Below the pieces are notes generated by a model. That model was not told where the DNA came from, made no database searches, and worked only from the letters and a program-made list of their open reading frames with translations. The position numbers and the translations under genes were made by a program. From Cellulosimicrobium protaetiae (GTDB taxonomy: Bacteria > Actinomycetota > Actinomycetes > Actinomycetales > Cellulomonadaceae), in assembly GCF_009708005.2 (NCBI RefSeq), contig NZ_CP052757.1:1984001-2048000 (forward strand): a stretch of DNA of 64,000 bases, given 5' to 3'. Below are positions 57,101 to 64,000 of the stretch, piece by piece (position 1 is the first letter of the stretch; every line of letters begins with the position of its first letter).

Positions 57101-59162
57101 CTCCATCACGCTGCGTGCGGCGTCGCCGAGCGGCGGCGGTCCGATCTCGCTGCGGTGGGACGACCCCGAGGGTCCGGAGATCGGGAGCGTCACCGTCCCG
57201 GCGACGGGCGACTGGCAGGTCTACACCGACGTCACGGCCGAGCTGCACGACGTCCCGTCGGGCAGCGGCACGCTGTACTTCGTCCAGACCGCCGGCCAGT
57301 CGAACGTCAACTGGATGGTCGTCAACGGGCGCGGCGTGACGGACAACGTCCGGCCGACGATCGACACGTTCGACGTCACCCCGACGACGGGCACCGCCCC
57401 GCTGACGGTGACGGCGACGGCGACGGCCTCCGACCCCGAGGACGACGCGATCACGTTCGCGTGGGACGCGGGGCTCGGTGACGGGTTCGTCGACGGGACC
57501 GACTCGTTCGAGGTCACGTACGACCAGCCGGGCACGTACCGGCTGCAGGTGCGGGCCACGGACGCGCGCGGGGCGTACTCGGTGGAGTACACGACCGTGA
57601 CGGTGAAGGAGACGCAGACGGGACCGGGGATGTGCTTCTCGGGCCGCTCGGACGACTTCCTCGGCACGGACCTCGACGAGGACCGCTGGACGGTGACGAA
57701 CCGCGACCAGAACCTCGCCGTGCGCGACGGCCACCTCGTCATCCCGACGACGGCGACCGACTTCTACGGCACGGACAACACCACGGTGCCGAACCTGGTG
57801 CTCCAGGACCTGCCGGACGGGCCGTTCACGGCCACGGCCAAGCTCACGCTGCCGGCTCGCCAGCAGTACCAGCAGGCGGGCCTGCTCATCTGGGAGGACC
57901 AGGACAACTACGCGAAGATGGTGCTGCAGGGACGCTCCAACCCCGCAGACCCGGCGACGCGGATCTTCCAGTTCATCCGTGAGGAGAACGCCCAGCCCAA
58001 CGAGGTCGGTGCCTCCAACACGGCGGCCCTCGGCGCTGCCTACCCGGACACGGTCTACGTCCGGTTCGTCAGCAACGGCGAGAACCTCCAGGCGGCGTAC
58101 TCGGCCGACGGCGTCGACTTCACGACGATGTCGGAGACCAAGTCGATCGCGGACCTGGAGAACGCGAAGATCGGCCTCGTGTCGCTCAAGGGGAACAACA
58201 CCGCCGCGCCGGTGATCGACGCGGAGTTCGACTGGTTCTCCATCACGCCCGACGACACGGCGTCCGCCCCCGGGCCGGACGACGAGTTCGACGGCACCGC
58301 CCTCGACGCGTGCCGCTGGTCGATCGTCCGCGAGGACCCGACCGGCTACCGCGTGGCGGACGGCTCCCTGCAGATCGACACGACGCCGACTGACATCTAC
58401 GGGACGGACAACCGCCCCGTGCCGAACATCGTGCTGCAGGACCAGCCGGGCGACGAGTGGACCGTCGAGACCGTCGTGGACGGGTCGGCGTTCGACCGTC
58501 AGTACCAGCAGGGCGGTCTGATCGTGTACGGCGACGACGACAACTACGTCAAGCTCGACTATGTGGTCGACAACCAGGCGGGCCAGGCCAAGAACGCCCG
58601 GATTGAGCTGCGCAGCGAGGTCGGCGGGGTCGTGCAGAACCCGCAGCCCCAGTCGTCGAGCCTCACGGGCGACGTGTGGCACCTGCGTCTGACCCGCTCC
58701 GGTGACACGTTCACCGGCGCGTACAGCGCCGACGGCGAGACCTGGACCACGTTCGACCAGAGCGTGACGAACGCTCCCGCGTCGGGCGCCCAGGTCGGGC
58801 TCTTCGCCCTCGGGGCTTCGGCCGACACCGGTGCGCCGGCGTCGTTCGGCCACTTCCGGGTGGTCGGCGACGAGGTCGAGCCGATCGCGGTGACCATCAC
58901 CGCGGAGACGCGCTGCATGGCCGGCAAGGTGTTCGTCGCGGTCCGCGCGGCGAACGACGACGCGGTCCCGCTCGCGATCACTCTCGAGACCCCGTACGGG
59001 TCGAAGGAGTTCGCGGACGTGGCGCCGGGTGCGAACGCCTACCAGTCGTTCGCCTCGCGCGCCGCGGGGATCGACGCCGGCACCGTGACGGTGACCGCGA
59101 CCGACGCCGAGGGGAGGACGTTCTCCGGGACGGCGGACTACGCCGCCCGGGCCTGCTCCTGA
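54135..59162 (+). CDS. Secreted ThuA / PQQ-type sugar dehydrogenase multidomain protein
   Basis: A 1675-residue exported protein. In order: a signal peptide (about 1-50); a ThuA domain (60-278; VFSKTGGFRHGSIPAGIAAI and GIHAASDTEYDWPWYGG); a glucose/sorbosone dehydrogenase beta-propeller (292-732) with TCCHAGGD, where H415 matches the catalytic His region and C413-C414 are adjacent cysteines; PKD domain 1 (736-822); an Ig-like segment (821-925); a CBM6-like domain (932-1069); PKD 2 (1072-1159); two duplicated concanavalin-like DUF1349/GH43-C2-type domains (1166-1372, 1381-1579); and a C-terminal Ig-like tail. There is no sortase motif or anchor. GTG at 54135 follows GAGGAG. It probably oxidises or binds a polysaccharide-derived sugar outside the cell; cofactor and substrate are unproven. 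Confidence 0.85.
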   Translation: MRNVLGGSLAVRRTVAAAAAAAVALPLTIATAVAATAAPAPASVQAGQATAPLAAAADTVPFDVLVFSKTGGFRHGSIPAGIAAIQQLGTENDFEVTATEDAGAFTDENLAQYDAVVWLSTTGDVLNDDQQAAFERYIQNGGGYAGIHAASDTEYDWPWYGGLVGAYFSAHPQNQDATIKVEDHAHESTAHLPSRWERYDEWYNFRTNPRDTVHVLASLDETSYSAGSGAMGADHPTAWCQVYDGGRSWYTGGGHTDESFQEPEFLQHLLGGIQTAAGVVPSDCNATQSDSYEMVPLDENTANPMMLDVAPDGTVFYVERDGRVRVIDPATNQTTTAATLSVTQANEDGLTGIVLDPDFATNSWVYLFWSPQDVGTDGPHNRVSRFDYDATTKTVSLASEKAVLKIPTQRETCCHAGGDMVFDADGNLFVVTGDNTNPFESGGFTPIDERAGRQNFDAQGTSANSNDLRGKVLRIHPEDDGTYTIPEGNLFAPGTAQTKPEVYAMGFRNPFRIGVDPTTGNALVADYGPDSGAADPARGPRGAVEWNVVSDPGFYGWPYCTGSNNAYVDYNFATGQSGAAFDCAAGVVNSSPNNTGVQQLPPAIEAEVWYTGGGNPDFPEIGGGGAPMGGPVYQYDPELDSDVKWPEYWDGKALFGEWNQGRMYSFQLDGEKRDDLVDINRVLPKIFDPSAGFDRPMDFDFGPDGSLYVVDWGAGFGGNNDSSGIYKVNYVQGDPAPIARASADVTSGAAPLTVQFSSEGTRHPAGDPITLQWTFGDGSAPSTEANPVHTYTENGSYTAQLVATDESGAVGVANVSVVVGNQAPTVSITFPENGGFFEWGDQVKYEIAVDDPDGEVTCENVTLFTSLGHDSHAHPMEELTGCEGTLQTARDEGHGIESNIFWVVEAMYTDDGGEVGVPLTANDLQILQPKLLQSEFFTSTGRLAGSTSAGDPGVQTETTGDSAGGGLNIGYIEPDDWWAHEPVSLANVDSITLRAASPSGGGPISLRWDDPEGPEIGSVTVPATGDWQVYTDVTAELHDVPSGSGTLYFVQTAGQSNVNWMVVNGRGVTDNVRPTIDTFDVTPTTGTAPLTVTATATASDPEDDAITFAWDAGLGDGFVDGTDSFEVTYDQPGTYRLQVRATDARGAYSVEYTTVTVKETQTGPGMCFSGRSDDFLGTDLDEDRWTVTNRDQNLAVRDGHLVIPTTATDFYGTDNTTVPNLVLQDLPDGPFTATAKLTLPARQQYQQAGLLIWEDQDNYAKMVLQGRSNPADPATRIFQFIREENAQPNEVGASNTAALGAAYPDTVYVRFVSNGENLQAAYSADGVDFTTMSETKSIADLENAKIGLVSLKGNNTAAPVIDAEFDWFSITPDDTASAPGPDDEFDGTALDACRWSIVREDPTGYRVADGSLQIDTTPTDIYGTDNRPVPNIVLQDQPGDEWTVETVVDGSAFDRQYQQGGLIVYGDDDNYVKLDYVVDNQAGQAKNARIELRSEVGGVVQNPQPQSSSLTGDVWHLRLTRSGDTFTGAYSADGETWTTFDQSVTNAPASGAQVGLFALGASADTGAPASFGHFRVVGDEVEPIAVTITAETRCMAGKVFVAVRAANDDAVPLAITLETPYGSKEFADVAPGANAYQSFASRAAGIDAGTVTVTATDAEGRTFSGTADYAARACS

Positions 59163-59169
59163 CAGGTTC

Positions 59170-59202
59170 CGGCGGGCCGGTGCCCTGAGCACCGGCCCGC
59201 CG
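59170..59202 (+). terminator. Terminator after the secreted ThuA protein
   Basis: CGGCGGGCCGGTGC (59170-59183) pairs perfectly with GCACCGGCCCGCCG (59189-59202) around a 5-nt loop, 7 bp after the stop codon. Confidence 0.8.
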
Positions 59203-59417
59203 GGCACCGCGCTCGGCGTGCGGGCGTCCGGCGGACGGGCGGCCCATCGGCCGGGCCGACCGTACGCTGCCCGCACGACGAGCACGACGGGGACCTCCGG
59301 GTCTCCGGCCCCGGCGCCCGGGAACGGGCGCTCCGGCCCGGCGCCGGGGCACCCCGGGGACCGACGACGACCGTCGGCCCCGGTGCCACCCACGGACCAC
59401 GACGAGGTGATGACCCG

Positions 59418-60176
59418 ATGTCCCGTACGTCCCTGCTGCACCGGAGCCCCCGTGCCCCGGGCGCGGCCCAGCCCCGCCCGCGCACCAGGTCGACGGACGG
59501 CGGCCGGCTCGGCCCGCGCGCCCTGCTCACCGCGGTGCTCGGGATGCTGCTCGGCGCCGTCGTGGCGCTGGTGGGTGTCGCGGCCCCCGCGGCCGCGCAC
59601 GGCGGCGACGTCGTCATCTCCCTCGGCACCGACGGGGAGGGCGGCGTCTCCGCCAACCTGACCTGGAAGATCGACGGCCACCCGGTCGAGGAGGCCGCCG
59701 ACGTCTCCGTGACCGCACAGTCCGCCGACGGCGAGACCGTCGGTCCGCTCACCCTCTCCTCGGCGTCGGAGGGCGTCGGCTGGTACACGTCCGAGCCGGG
59801 CGTCCTCGCCGAGGGCAACTGGACGATCACCGCCACGATCACGGAGCCGTCCGAGGCGACCGCGACCGCGCAGGTCGACGTGGTGCCCCTGCCGGAGCCC
59901 GCCCCCCGGGCGGACGACGAAGCCGGTGCCGAGGACGGGTCGGACGGCGCGGCGGACGCGACCGCCGAGGACGAGACCGCCGCGGCGGACGGGTCCGGCA
60001 CCGCGGACGAGCAGTCGACAGGGGGTGGCGCGGGCGTCTGGGTCGCGATCGCCGTCGTCGCCGCGCTCCTGCTCGCGGCGGGCTACGTCGTCCTCCGCCG
60101 CCGCTCGCGCGCTGCCGCCGCCGACGAGTCGTCGGACGGCAAGCCCCGCTCCCTGACCAGCACCTCCGCCCGGTGA
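59418..60176 (+). CDS. Surface-anchored protein with single C-terminal membrane helix
   Basis: A 252-residue protein with a signal peptide (about 1-61; [20 protein letters not shown] then APAAA before AHGG). The mature N-terminus is [18 protein letters not shown] beta-rich domain of about 105 residues follows ([32 protein letters not shown]), and then an acidic Asp/Glu/Ala-rich stretch, a membrane helix near 207-230 and a basic cytosolic end. The N-terminal His and beta-sandwich look CopC/YtkA-like, but no metal set can be assigned. It lies between the secreted ThuA protein and the isomerase-like gene, and may hold a partner at the cell surface. Confidence 0.65.
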   Translation: MSRTSLLHRSPRAPGAAQPRPRTRSTDGGRLGPRALLTAVLGMLLGAVVALVGVAAPAAAHGGDVVISLGTDGEGGVSANLTWKIDGHPVEEAADVSVTAQSADGETVGPLTLSSASEGVGWYTSEPGVLAEGNWTITATITEPSEATATAQVDVVPLPEPAPRADDEAGAEDGSDGAADATAEDETAAADGSGTADEQSTGGGAGVWVAIAVVAALLLAAGYVVLRRRSRAAAADESSDGKPRSLTSTSAR

Positions 60177-60217
60177 CCCCGGGCGCGATACCGAGAACGA
60201 CCGAAGGAGACACGACC

Positions 60218-61219
60218 ATGGCACGACCGATCACCCTCTTCACCGGGCAGTGGGCCGACCTGCCGTTCGAGGAGGTGGCGCGGCTCGCGTCCGGCTGGGG
60301 CTACGACGGCCTGGAGATCGCCTGCTGGGGGGACCACCTCGACCCGTGGCGCTGGGACGACGACGAGTACGTCCAGGGCAAGCTCGACCTCCTCGCCAAG
60401 TACGACCTCAAGGTCTACGCGATCTCGAACCACCTCAAGGGCCAGGCCGTCTGCGACGACCCGATCGACCAGCGTCACCGCGACATCCTGCCGGACGTCG
60501 TGTGGGGCGACGGCGACCCCGAGGGCGTGCGCCAGCGCGCCGCGGAGGAGATGAAGCACACGGCGCGCCTCGCCGCGAAGCTGGGCGTGAAGACGGTCGT
60601 GGGCTTCACGGGCTCGGCGATCTGGAAGTACGTCGCGATGTTCCCGCCGGTCTCGCAGGAGGCGATCGACGCCGGGTACCAGGACTTCGCCGACCGGTGG
60701 AACCCGATCCTCGACGTCTTCGACGAGGTCGGCGTGCGGTTCGCGCACGAGGTGCACCCGAGCGAGATCGCGTACGACTACTGGACGACGGTCCGCACGC
60801 TCGAGGCGATCGGGCACCGTGAGGCGTTCGGCCTCAACTGGGACCCGAGCCACATGGTGTGGCAGGACCTCGACCCGGTGAGCTTCCTCTGGGACTTCAA
60901 GGACCGCATCTACCACGTGGACTGCAAGGACACGAAGAAGCGGATGCACAACGGCCGCAACGGCCGCATGGGGTCGCACCTGGCGTGGGCCGACCCGCGC
61001 CGCGGCTGGGACTTCATCTCCACGGGCCACGGCGACGTGCCGTGGGAGGACGCGTTCCGCATGCTCAACACCATCGGCTACGAGGGCCCCATCTCGGTGG
61101 AGTGGGAGGACGCCGGCATGGACCGCCTGGTCGGCGCGCCGGAGGCCCTCGAGTTCGTCAAGAAGTACGCCTTCGACGCCCCGGACGCGGCGTTCGACGC
61201 CGCGTTCTCGACCAAGTAG
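60218..61219 (+). CDS. Sugar phosphate isomerase/epimerase-like TIM barrel
   Basis: A 333-residue AP-endonuclease-2-type (xylose-isomerase-like) barrel. It begins [20 protein letters not shown], and has [17 protein letters not shown] near 66, [19 protein letters not shown] near 180, [13 protein letters not shown] near 208 and the metal/acid region [12 protein letters not shown] near 234, ending with [12 protein letters not shown] near 291. The Glu, Asp, His and Glu pattern suits one divalent metal. Relatives act as isomerases, epimerases, or lyases/hydratases on 3-keto sugars. GAAGGAGA precedes ATG. It probably ends the transcript: two strong hairpins follow. Confidence 0.88.
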   Translation: MARPITLFTGQWADLPFEEVARLASGWGYDGLEIACWGDHLDPWRWDDDEYVQGKLDLLAKYDLKVYAISNHLKGQAVCDDPIDQRHRDILPDVVWGDGDPEGVRQRAAEEMKHTARLAAKLGVKTVVGFTGSAIWKYVAMFPPVSQEAIDAGYQDFADRWNPILDVFDEVGVRFAHEVHPSEIAYDYWTTVRTLEAIGHREAFGLNWDPSHMVWQDLDPVSFLWDFKDRIYHVDCKDTKKRMHNGRNGRMGSHLAWADPRRGWDFISTGHGDVPWEDAFRMLNTIGYEGPISVEWEDAGMDRLVGAPEALEFVKKYAFDAPDAAFDAAFSTK

Positions 61220-61232
61220 CACGCGCAGTCTC

Positions 61233-61261
61233 CCCGTCGGCCGGCTCCACCGGCCGACGGG
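61233..61261 (+). terminator. First terminator after the isomerase-like gene
   Basis: CCCGTCGGCCGG (61233-61244) pairs perfectly with CCGGCCGACGGG (61250-61261) around a 5-nt loop, 13 bp after the stop. Confidence 0.8.
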
Positions 61262-61280
61262 TGGGGGAGGACAGTCCGAC

Positions 61281-61323
61281 ACGCCACCGCCCCCGGCCGC
61301 TCGACGGCCGGGGGCGGTGGCGT
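61281..61323 (+). terminator. Second terminator after the isomerase-like gene
   Basis: ACGCCACCGCCCCCGGCC (61281-61298) pairs perfectly with its complement at 61306-61323 around a 7-nt loop. With the previous hairpin it isolates the next promoter from readthrough. Confidence 0.85.
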
Positions 61324-61387
61324 GCCCTCTCCCGTGCGTGCCGAGCCGCAGCCCGTGCGCACAGGCACGTCCGCGCTGGCCATGGAC

Positions 61388-61403
61388 ATGTGAGCCTTCA
61401 CAT
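61388..61403. promoter_or_regulatory. Palindrome ATGTGA-N4-TCACAT
   Basis: ATGTGAGCCTTCACAT has perfect 6-bp arms and a 4-bp centre. It resembles a CRP/GlxR half-site pair, but the spacer is 4 rather than 6. It lies 54 bp before the -35 box of the second Gfo/Idh operon and could bind an activator. Confidence 0.4.
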
Positions 61404-61419
61404 TTTGTTTTGCGGTTTG

Positions 61420-61431
61420 GGTTATATAACC
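61420..61431. promoter_or_regulatory. 12-bp palindrome GGTTATATAACC
   Basis: A perfect, AT-rich palindrome in a very GC-rich genome, 25 bp before the -35 box. It may be an operator or UP-like element. Confidence 0.45.
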
Positions 61432-61456
61432 GTGACGATCAATGTTCGCCTTTTGC

Positions 61457-61485
61457 TTGACGCTCGACAGAAGTGCCCCTACGTT
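61457..61485 (+). promoter_or_regulatory. Promoter of the second sugar operon with TTGAC operator, leaderless start
   Basis: The -35 TTGACG (61457-61462) and -10 TACGTT (61480-61485) are 17 bp apart; the ATG at 61493 is 8 nt after the -10 box. TTGACGCTCGACAG (61457-61470) matches the operators at 48547 and 48854. The preceding TTTTGC is shared with the 48541 site. Confidence 0.7.
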
Positions 61486-61492
61486 GTGATCC

Positions 61493-62740
61493 ATGCGAGC
61501 CGACGACGTCGCGCAGGACCTGCGTACCCCGGTGCTGGAGCCGGGTGTCCGCGTCCCCGGAGCGACCACCACAGGGGCCACCACCGCCCGGACGACCTTC
61601 CCCGCCAGCGCCCCCGACCAGGGCGGGCTGCCTGCCGCCGGCTACCGCGCCGGCATCCTCGGCGCCGGCTTCATGGGCGGCGTGCACGCGCGTGCCGTGC
61701 GGACCGGGGGAGGGCGCGTCGTGAGCGTCGCGGCCGCGGACCTCGAGATCGCCCGCGCGGCCGCGCCGGGTCTCGGCGCCGAGCGCGCGGTCGCCTCGGC
61801 CGAGGAGCTGCTCGCGGACCCCGAGGTCGACGTCGTGCACGTGTGCACGCCCAACCACCTACACGTCCCCCTCGCCCGGGCCGCGCTCGCGGCGGGCAAG
61901 CACGTGGTGTGCGAGAAGCCGCTCGCGACCGACGTCGAGGGCGCGGTCGAGCTCGCGCGGCTGGCCGCCGAGGCACGGGCCGCGGACGGCCGGGTCGCCG
62001 TCGTGCCGTTCACCTACCGGTTCCACGCGATGGTGCGCGAGGCGCGCGAGCGCGTGCGCCGCGGAGAGGTGGGCACCGTCTCGCTCGTGCACGGCTCGTA
62101 CCTCCAGGACTGGCTCCTGCGCGACTCCGACGACAACTGGCGCGTCGACCCGGCGCTCGGCGGCGCCAGCCGCGCGTTCGGCGACATCGGCTCCCACTTC
62201 TGCGACCTGCTCGAGTTCACGACCGGCCACCGCATCGTGCGGCTCGTGGCCCAGTCGGCGACGGTCAACCCGCACCGCCGGGGCGCGGACGGCGTCGTGC
62301 ACGAGGTCGCGACCGAGGACGCCGTGACGCTCCAGTACGCGACGGACGGCGGCGCGCTCGGCACGGCCGTCATCTCGCAGGTGTCGGCCGGGCGCAAGAA
62401 CCGCCTGTACCTGGAGATCTCCGGCACGGAGTCGACGCTGTCGTTCGACCAGGAGCAGCCCGAGACGCTGTGGGAGGGGCGGCGCGACGCGTCGCGGCTC
62501 CTCGTGCGCGACCCGGAGGCGCTCTCCGCCGCCGCCGCGCGCTACTCGCGCCTGCCCGCCGGGCACGCGCAGGGCTACCAGGACTGCTTCGACGCGCTCG
62601 TCGCCGACACGGCCACGGCGATCCGCGGGAGCGTCCCGGACGGCCTGCCCACGTTCGAGGACGGCCTGCGCGCCGCCCGGCTCGCCGCGGCCGTCGGCGA
62701 GTCGGTGCGTTCGGGCGTCTGGGTGGAGGTGACGGCATGA
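61493..62740 (+). CDS. Second Gfo/Idh/MocA-family sugar dehydrogenase
   Basis: A 415-residue oxidoreductase paralogous to the one at 52742. The Rossmann motif AGILGAGFMGGVHARAV is at about 53-69, EKP at 141-143 (K142), and the substrate domain has YLQDWLLRDSDDNWRVD near 202 and AFGDIGSHFCDLLEFTTGH near 223. About 50 Thr/Pro-rich residues come before the Rossmann fold; this extension is unusual, but the ATG fits the leaderless promoter. A later start would need its own ribosome site, and none is evident. The stop overlaps the ABC ATPase start (ATGA). It could act on the same sugar as its paralogue, for example reducing a keto intermediate. Confidence 0.87.
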   Translation: MRADDVAQDLRTPVLEPGVRVPGATTTGATTARTTFPASAPDQGGLPAAGYRAGILGAGFMGGVHARAVRTGGGRVVSVAAADLEIARAAAPGLGAERAVASAEELLADPEVDVVHVCTPNHLHVPLARAALAAGKHVVCEKPLATDVEGAVELARLAAEARAADGRVAVVPFTYRFHAMVREARERVRRGEVGTVSLVHGSYLQDWLLRDSDDNWRVDPALGGASRAFGDIGSHFCDLLEFTTGHRIVRLVAQSATVNPHRRGADGVVHEVATEDAVTLQYATDGGALGTAVISQVSAGRKNRLYLEISGTESTLSFDQEQPETLWEGRRDASRLLVRDPEALSAAAARYSRLPAGHAQGYQDCFDALVADTATAIRGSVPDGLPTFEDGLRAARLAAAVGESVRSGVWVEVTA

Positions 62741-64000
62741 CGGCGACGACGACGCGCGAGCCCCGACCGCCGGCCGCGGGCGAGGGCGGCGACGAGCCGA
62801 TCCTGCGCCTGCGGGGCATCGGCAAGGAGTTCTTCGGCAACTCCGTGCTGCGCGACATCGACCTCGACGTGCGCCCCGGTGAGGTGCACGCGCTCGTCGG
62901 CGAGAACGGCGCGGGCAAGTCGACGCTCATGAAGATCATCGCGGGCGTCCACCGGCCCGACGCCGGCACGCTCGAGCTCGACGGCGAGACGACGATGTTC
63001 GCGTCGCCGCTGGCCGCGCAGCACGCAGGCGTCTCGACGGTCTTCCAGGAGTTCAACCTCCTGCCCGAGCGGTCCGTCGCGGAGAACGTCTACCTCGGCC
63101 GCGAGCCGCGCCGCGCGGGTCTCGTCGACCGGCGGCGCATGCACGCGGACACGACGGCGCTCCTCGCCGACCTGGGCCTGACGGGCCTCACGTCCTGGAC
63201 GCGCGTCGGCTCGCTCTCCGTGGCGCAGCAGCAGATCGTCGAGATCGTCAAGGCGGTCTCCTACGACGCGCGCATCATCTCGATGGACGAGCCGACCGCG
63301 GCGCTCGCCGACCAGGAGGTCGAGCTCCTGTACGAGCTCGTGCACCGGCTCAAGGAGCGCGGCGTCGCGATCCTGTACGTGTCGCACCGGCTCAAGGAGA
63401 TCTTCGACCTCTGCGACACCATCACGGTGCTCAAGGACGGCAACCACGTCCTGACGACCCCGACCGCCGACATCGACCCCGACCGCCTCGTGCGGACGAT
63501 GGTGGGTCGCGACTTCGCCGGGTACTTCCCGGACAAGGACCCGGCGATCGTCCCCGGCGAGGTGCGGCTCGCTCTCGAGGGTGCGGGCAACACGCAGGTC
63601 GACGACGTCTCCTTCGAGGTGCGCGCGGGCGAGATCGTCGCGCTCGCCGGTCTCCAGGGCTCCGGCCGCACCGAGATCGCGCACGGCATCTTCGGCATCG
63701 CGGGCTTCACGCGCGGTCGCGTCCTCGTGGGCGGCAAGGAGGCCGACGTCCGCTCGCCGCGCCAGGCCGTGCGTGCCGGGCTCGCGCTCGTGACCGAGGA
63801 CCGCAAGGCCGAGGGCCTCGCGCTCGGGCAGTCGATCCTCGCGAACGCGCGGCTCGTCCTCGACGCCGTCGTGCCCGGCCAGGCGGACCGGCGCGCGAAG
63901 CGCATCCCCGGCATCCTCTCCTCGCTCGAGCTCGTCGCGAGCTCGCAGGAGGCGGAGGTCCAGTACCTGTCCGGCGGCAACCAGCAGAAGGTCGTCCTCG
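62737..64000 (+). CDS. Second sugar ABC transporter ATPase, 3' end beyond window
   Basis: The first 421 residues of an RbsA/MglA-type double ATPase; the window ends inside it. Domain 1 has Walker A GENGAGKST with K61, signature LSVAQQQ and Walker B IISMDEPTAAL. Domain 2 has the degenerate GLQGSGRTE Walker A and reaches LSGGNQQK near the window edge. It is translationally coupled to the upstream Gfo/Idh gene. Permease and binding-protein genes are expected just downstream. It is clearly diverged from the ATPase at 48889, so the two operons may import different forms of the substrate. Confidence 0.93.
   Translation, partial: MTATTTREPRPPAAGEGGDEPILRLRGIGKEFFGNSVLRDIDLDVRPGEVHALVGENGAGKSTLMKIIAGVHRPDAGTLELDGETTMFASPLAAQHAGVSTVFQEFNLLPERSVAENVYLGREPRRAGLVDRRRMHADTTALLADLGLTGLTSWTRVGSLSVAQQQIVEIVKAVSYDARIISMDEPTAALADQEVELLYELVHRLKERGVAILYVSHRLKEIFDLCDTITVLKDGNHVLTTPTADIDPDRLVRTMVGRDFAGYFPDKDPAIVPGEVRLALEGAGNTQVDDVSFEVRAGEIVALAGLQGSGRTEIAHGIFGIAGFTRGRVLVGGKEADVRSPRQAVRAGLALVTEDRKAEGLALGQSILANARLVLDAVVPGQADRRAKRIPGILSSLELVASSQEAEVQYLSGGNQQKVVL

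Noticed and set aside
54147-60224. A 2025-codon open frame on the minus strand
   Set aside because: It is antisense to the secreted ThuA protein; Arg/Val/Asp-rich composition and lack of any domain show it is a shadow caused by G/C-rich third positions.
61388-61403. Second Rex or CRP site
   Set aside because: Both Rex and CRP/GlxR sites have 6 bp between TGTGA and TCACA; here there are only 4, so it is listed only as an unnamed palindrome.

Overview
This window comes from a high-GC (roughly 74 percent) actinobacterial chromosome, most likely a Micrococcales member near Cellulosimicrobium, Cellulomonas or Isoptericola. The evidence is very strong G/C at third codon positions, a GlgE alpha-glucan operon, the iscS-mnmA-MetE-like gene order shared with Mycobacterium, many apparently leaderless promoters (a TANNNT box 6-8 nt before ATG/GTG), and AdhE with a Rex operator, which suggests facultative anaerobic life on sugars. 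The genus is an inference. No rRNA, tRNA, CRISPR array, insertion sequence or prophage was seen.

Layout. 0-8.6 kb: alpha-glucan metabolism (glgE-treS-mak on the minus strand, glgP divergent on plus), with a 49-residue zinc-ribbon-like gene in the treS/mak gap. 8.8-15.5 kb: an AbiEi-like/nuclease-fold protein, an unknown membrane protein, a flavoprotein dehydrogenase and the debranching enzyme GlgX. 15.6-20.3 kb: etfB-etfA, a small membrane protein and a Tat-exported PhoX-type phosphatase behind a candidate PHO box. 20.4-25.8 kb: an APH-like kinase, iscS, mnmA, a SnoaL-like protein and a MetE-C-like protein. 25.9-29.2 kb: beta-phosphoglucomutase and a GH65 disaccharide phosphorylase. 29.2-30.1 kb: a repeat-rich non-coding island. 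30.1-35.3 kb: prolyl oligopeptidase and adhE, divergent around a perfect Rex site. 35.4-45.0 kb: a large lipoprotein, a two-component system, an M15 peptidase, an epoxide hydrolase with a divergent WYL regulator, and ligA. 45.1-64 kb: a sugar-uptake and sugar-oxidation region with a ROK repressor, an RbsA/RbsC/RbsB-type ABC transporter, two Gfo/Idh dehydrogenases, two ThuA-domain proteins (one a 1675-residue secreted multidomain enzyme), a sugar isomerase-like TIM barrel, a DapA-like aldolase and the start of a second sugar ABC ATPase.

How the genes may work together. TreS, Mak and GlgE turn trehalose into alpha-glucan through maltose 1-phosphate; GlgP and GlgX take glucan apart; the GH65/beta-PGM pair feeds a disaccharide into glycolysis. 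The last 18 kb looks like one regulon: three promoters with the same TTGAC-N4-GTCAA-like operator over the -35 box lie beside the ROK gene, before the first ABC operon and before the second Gfo/Idh-ABC operon. My working model is import and 3-keto-type oxidation of an unusual glycoside or anhydrosugar, helped by a secreted ThuA plus sugar-dehydrogenase protein. The substrate cannot be read from the sequence.

The least expected signal is an interspersed 20-21 bp repeat (sense core CGCGAGGTAGAAC) at the 3' ends of genes, always in the sense direction. In three genes it supplies the stop codon itself. A possibly related 20-bp triplet at the end of ligA puts TGA in all three frames.
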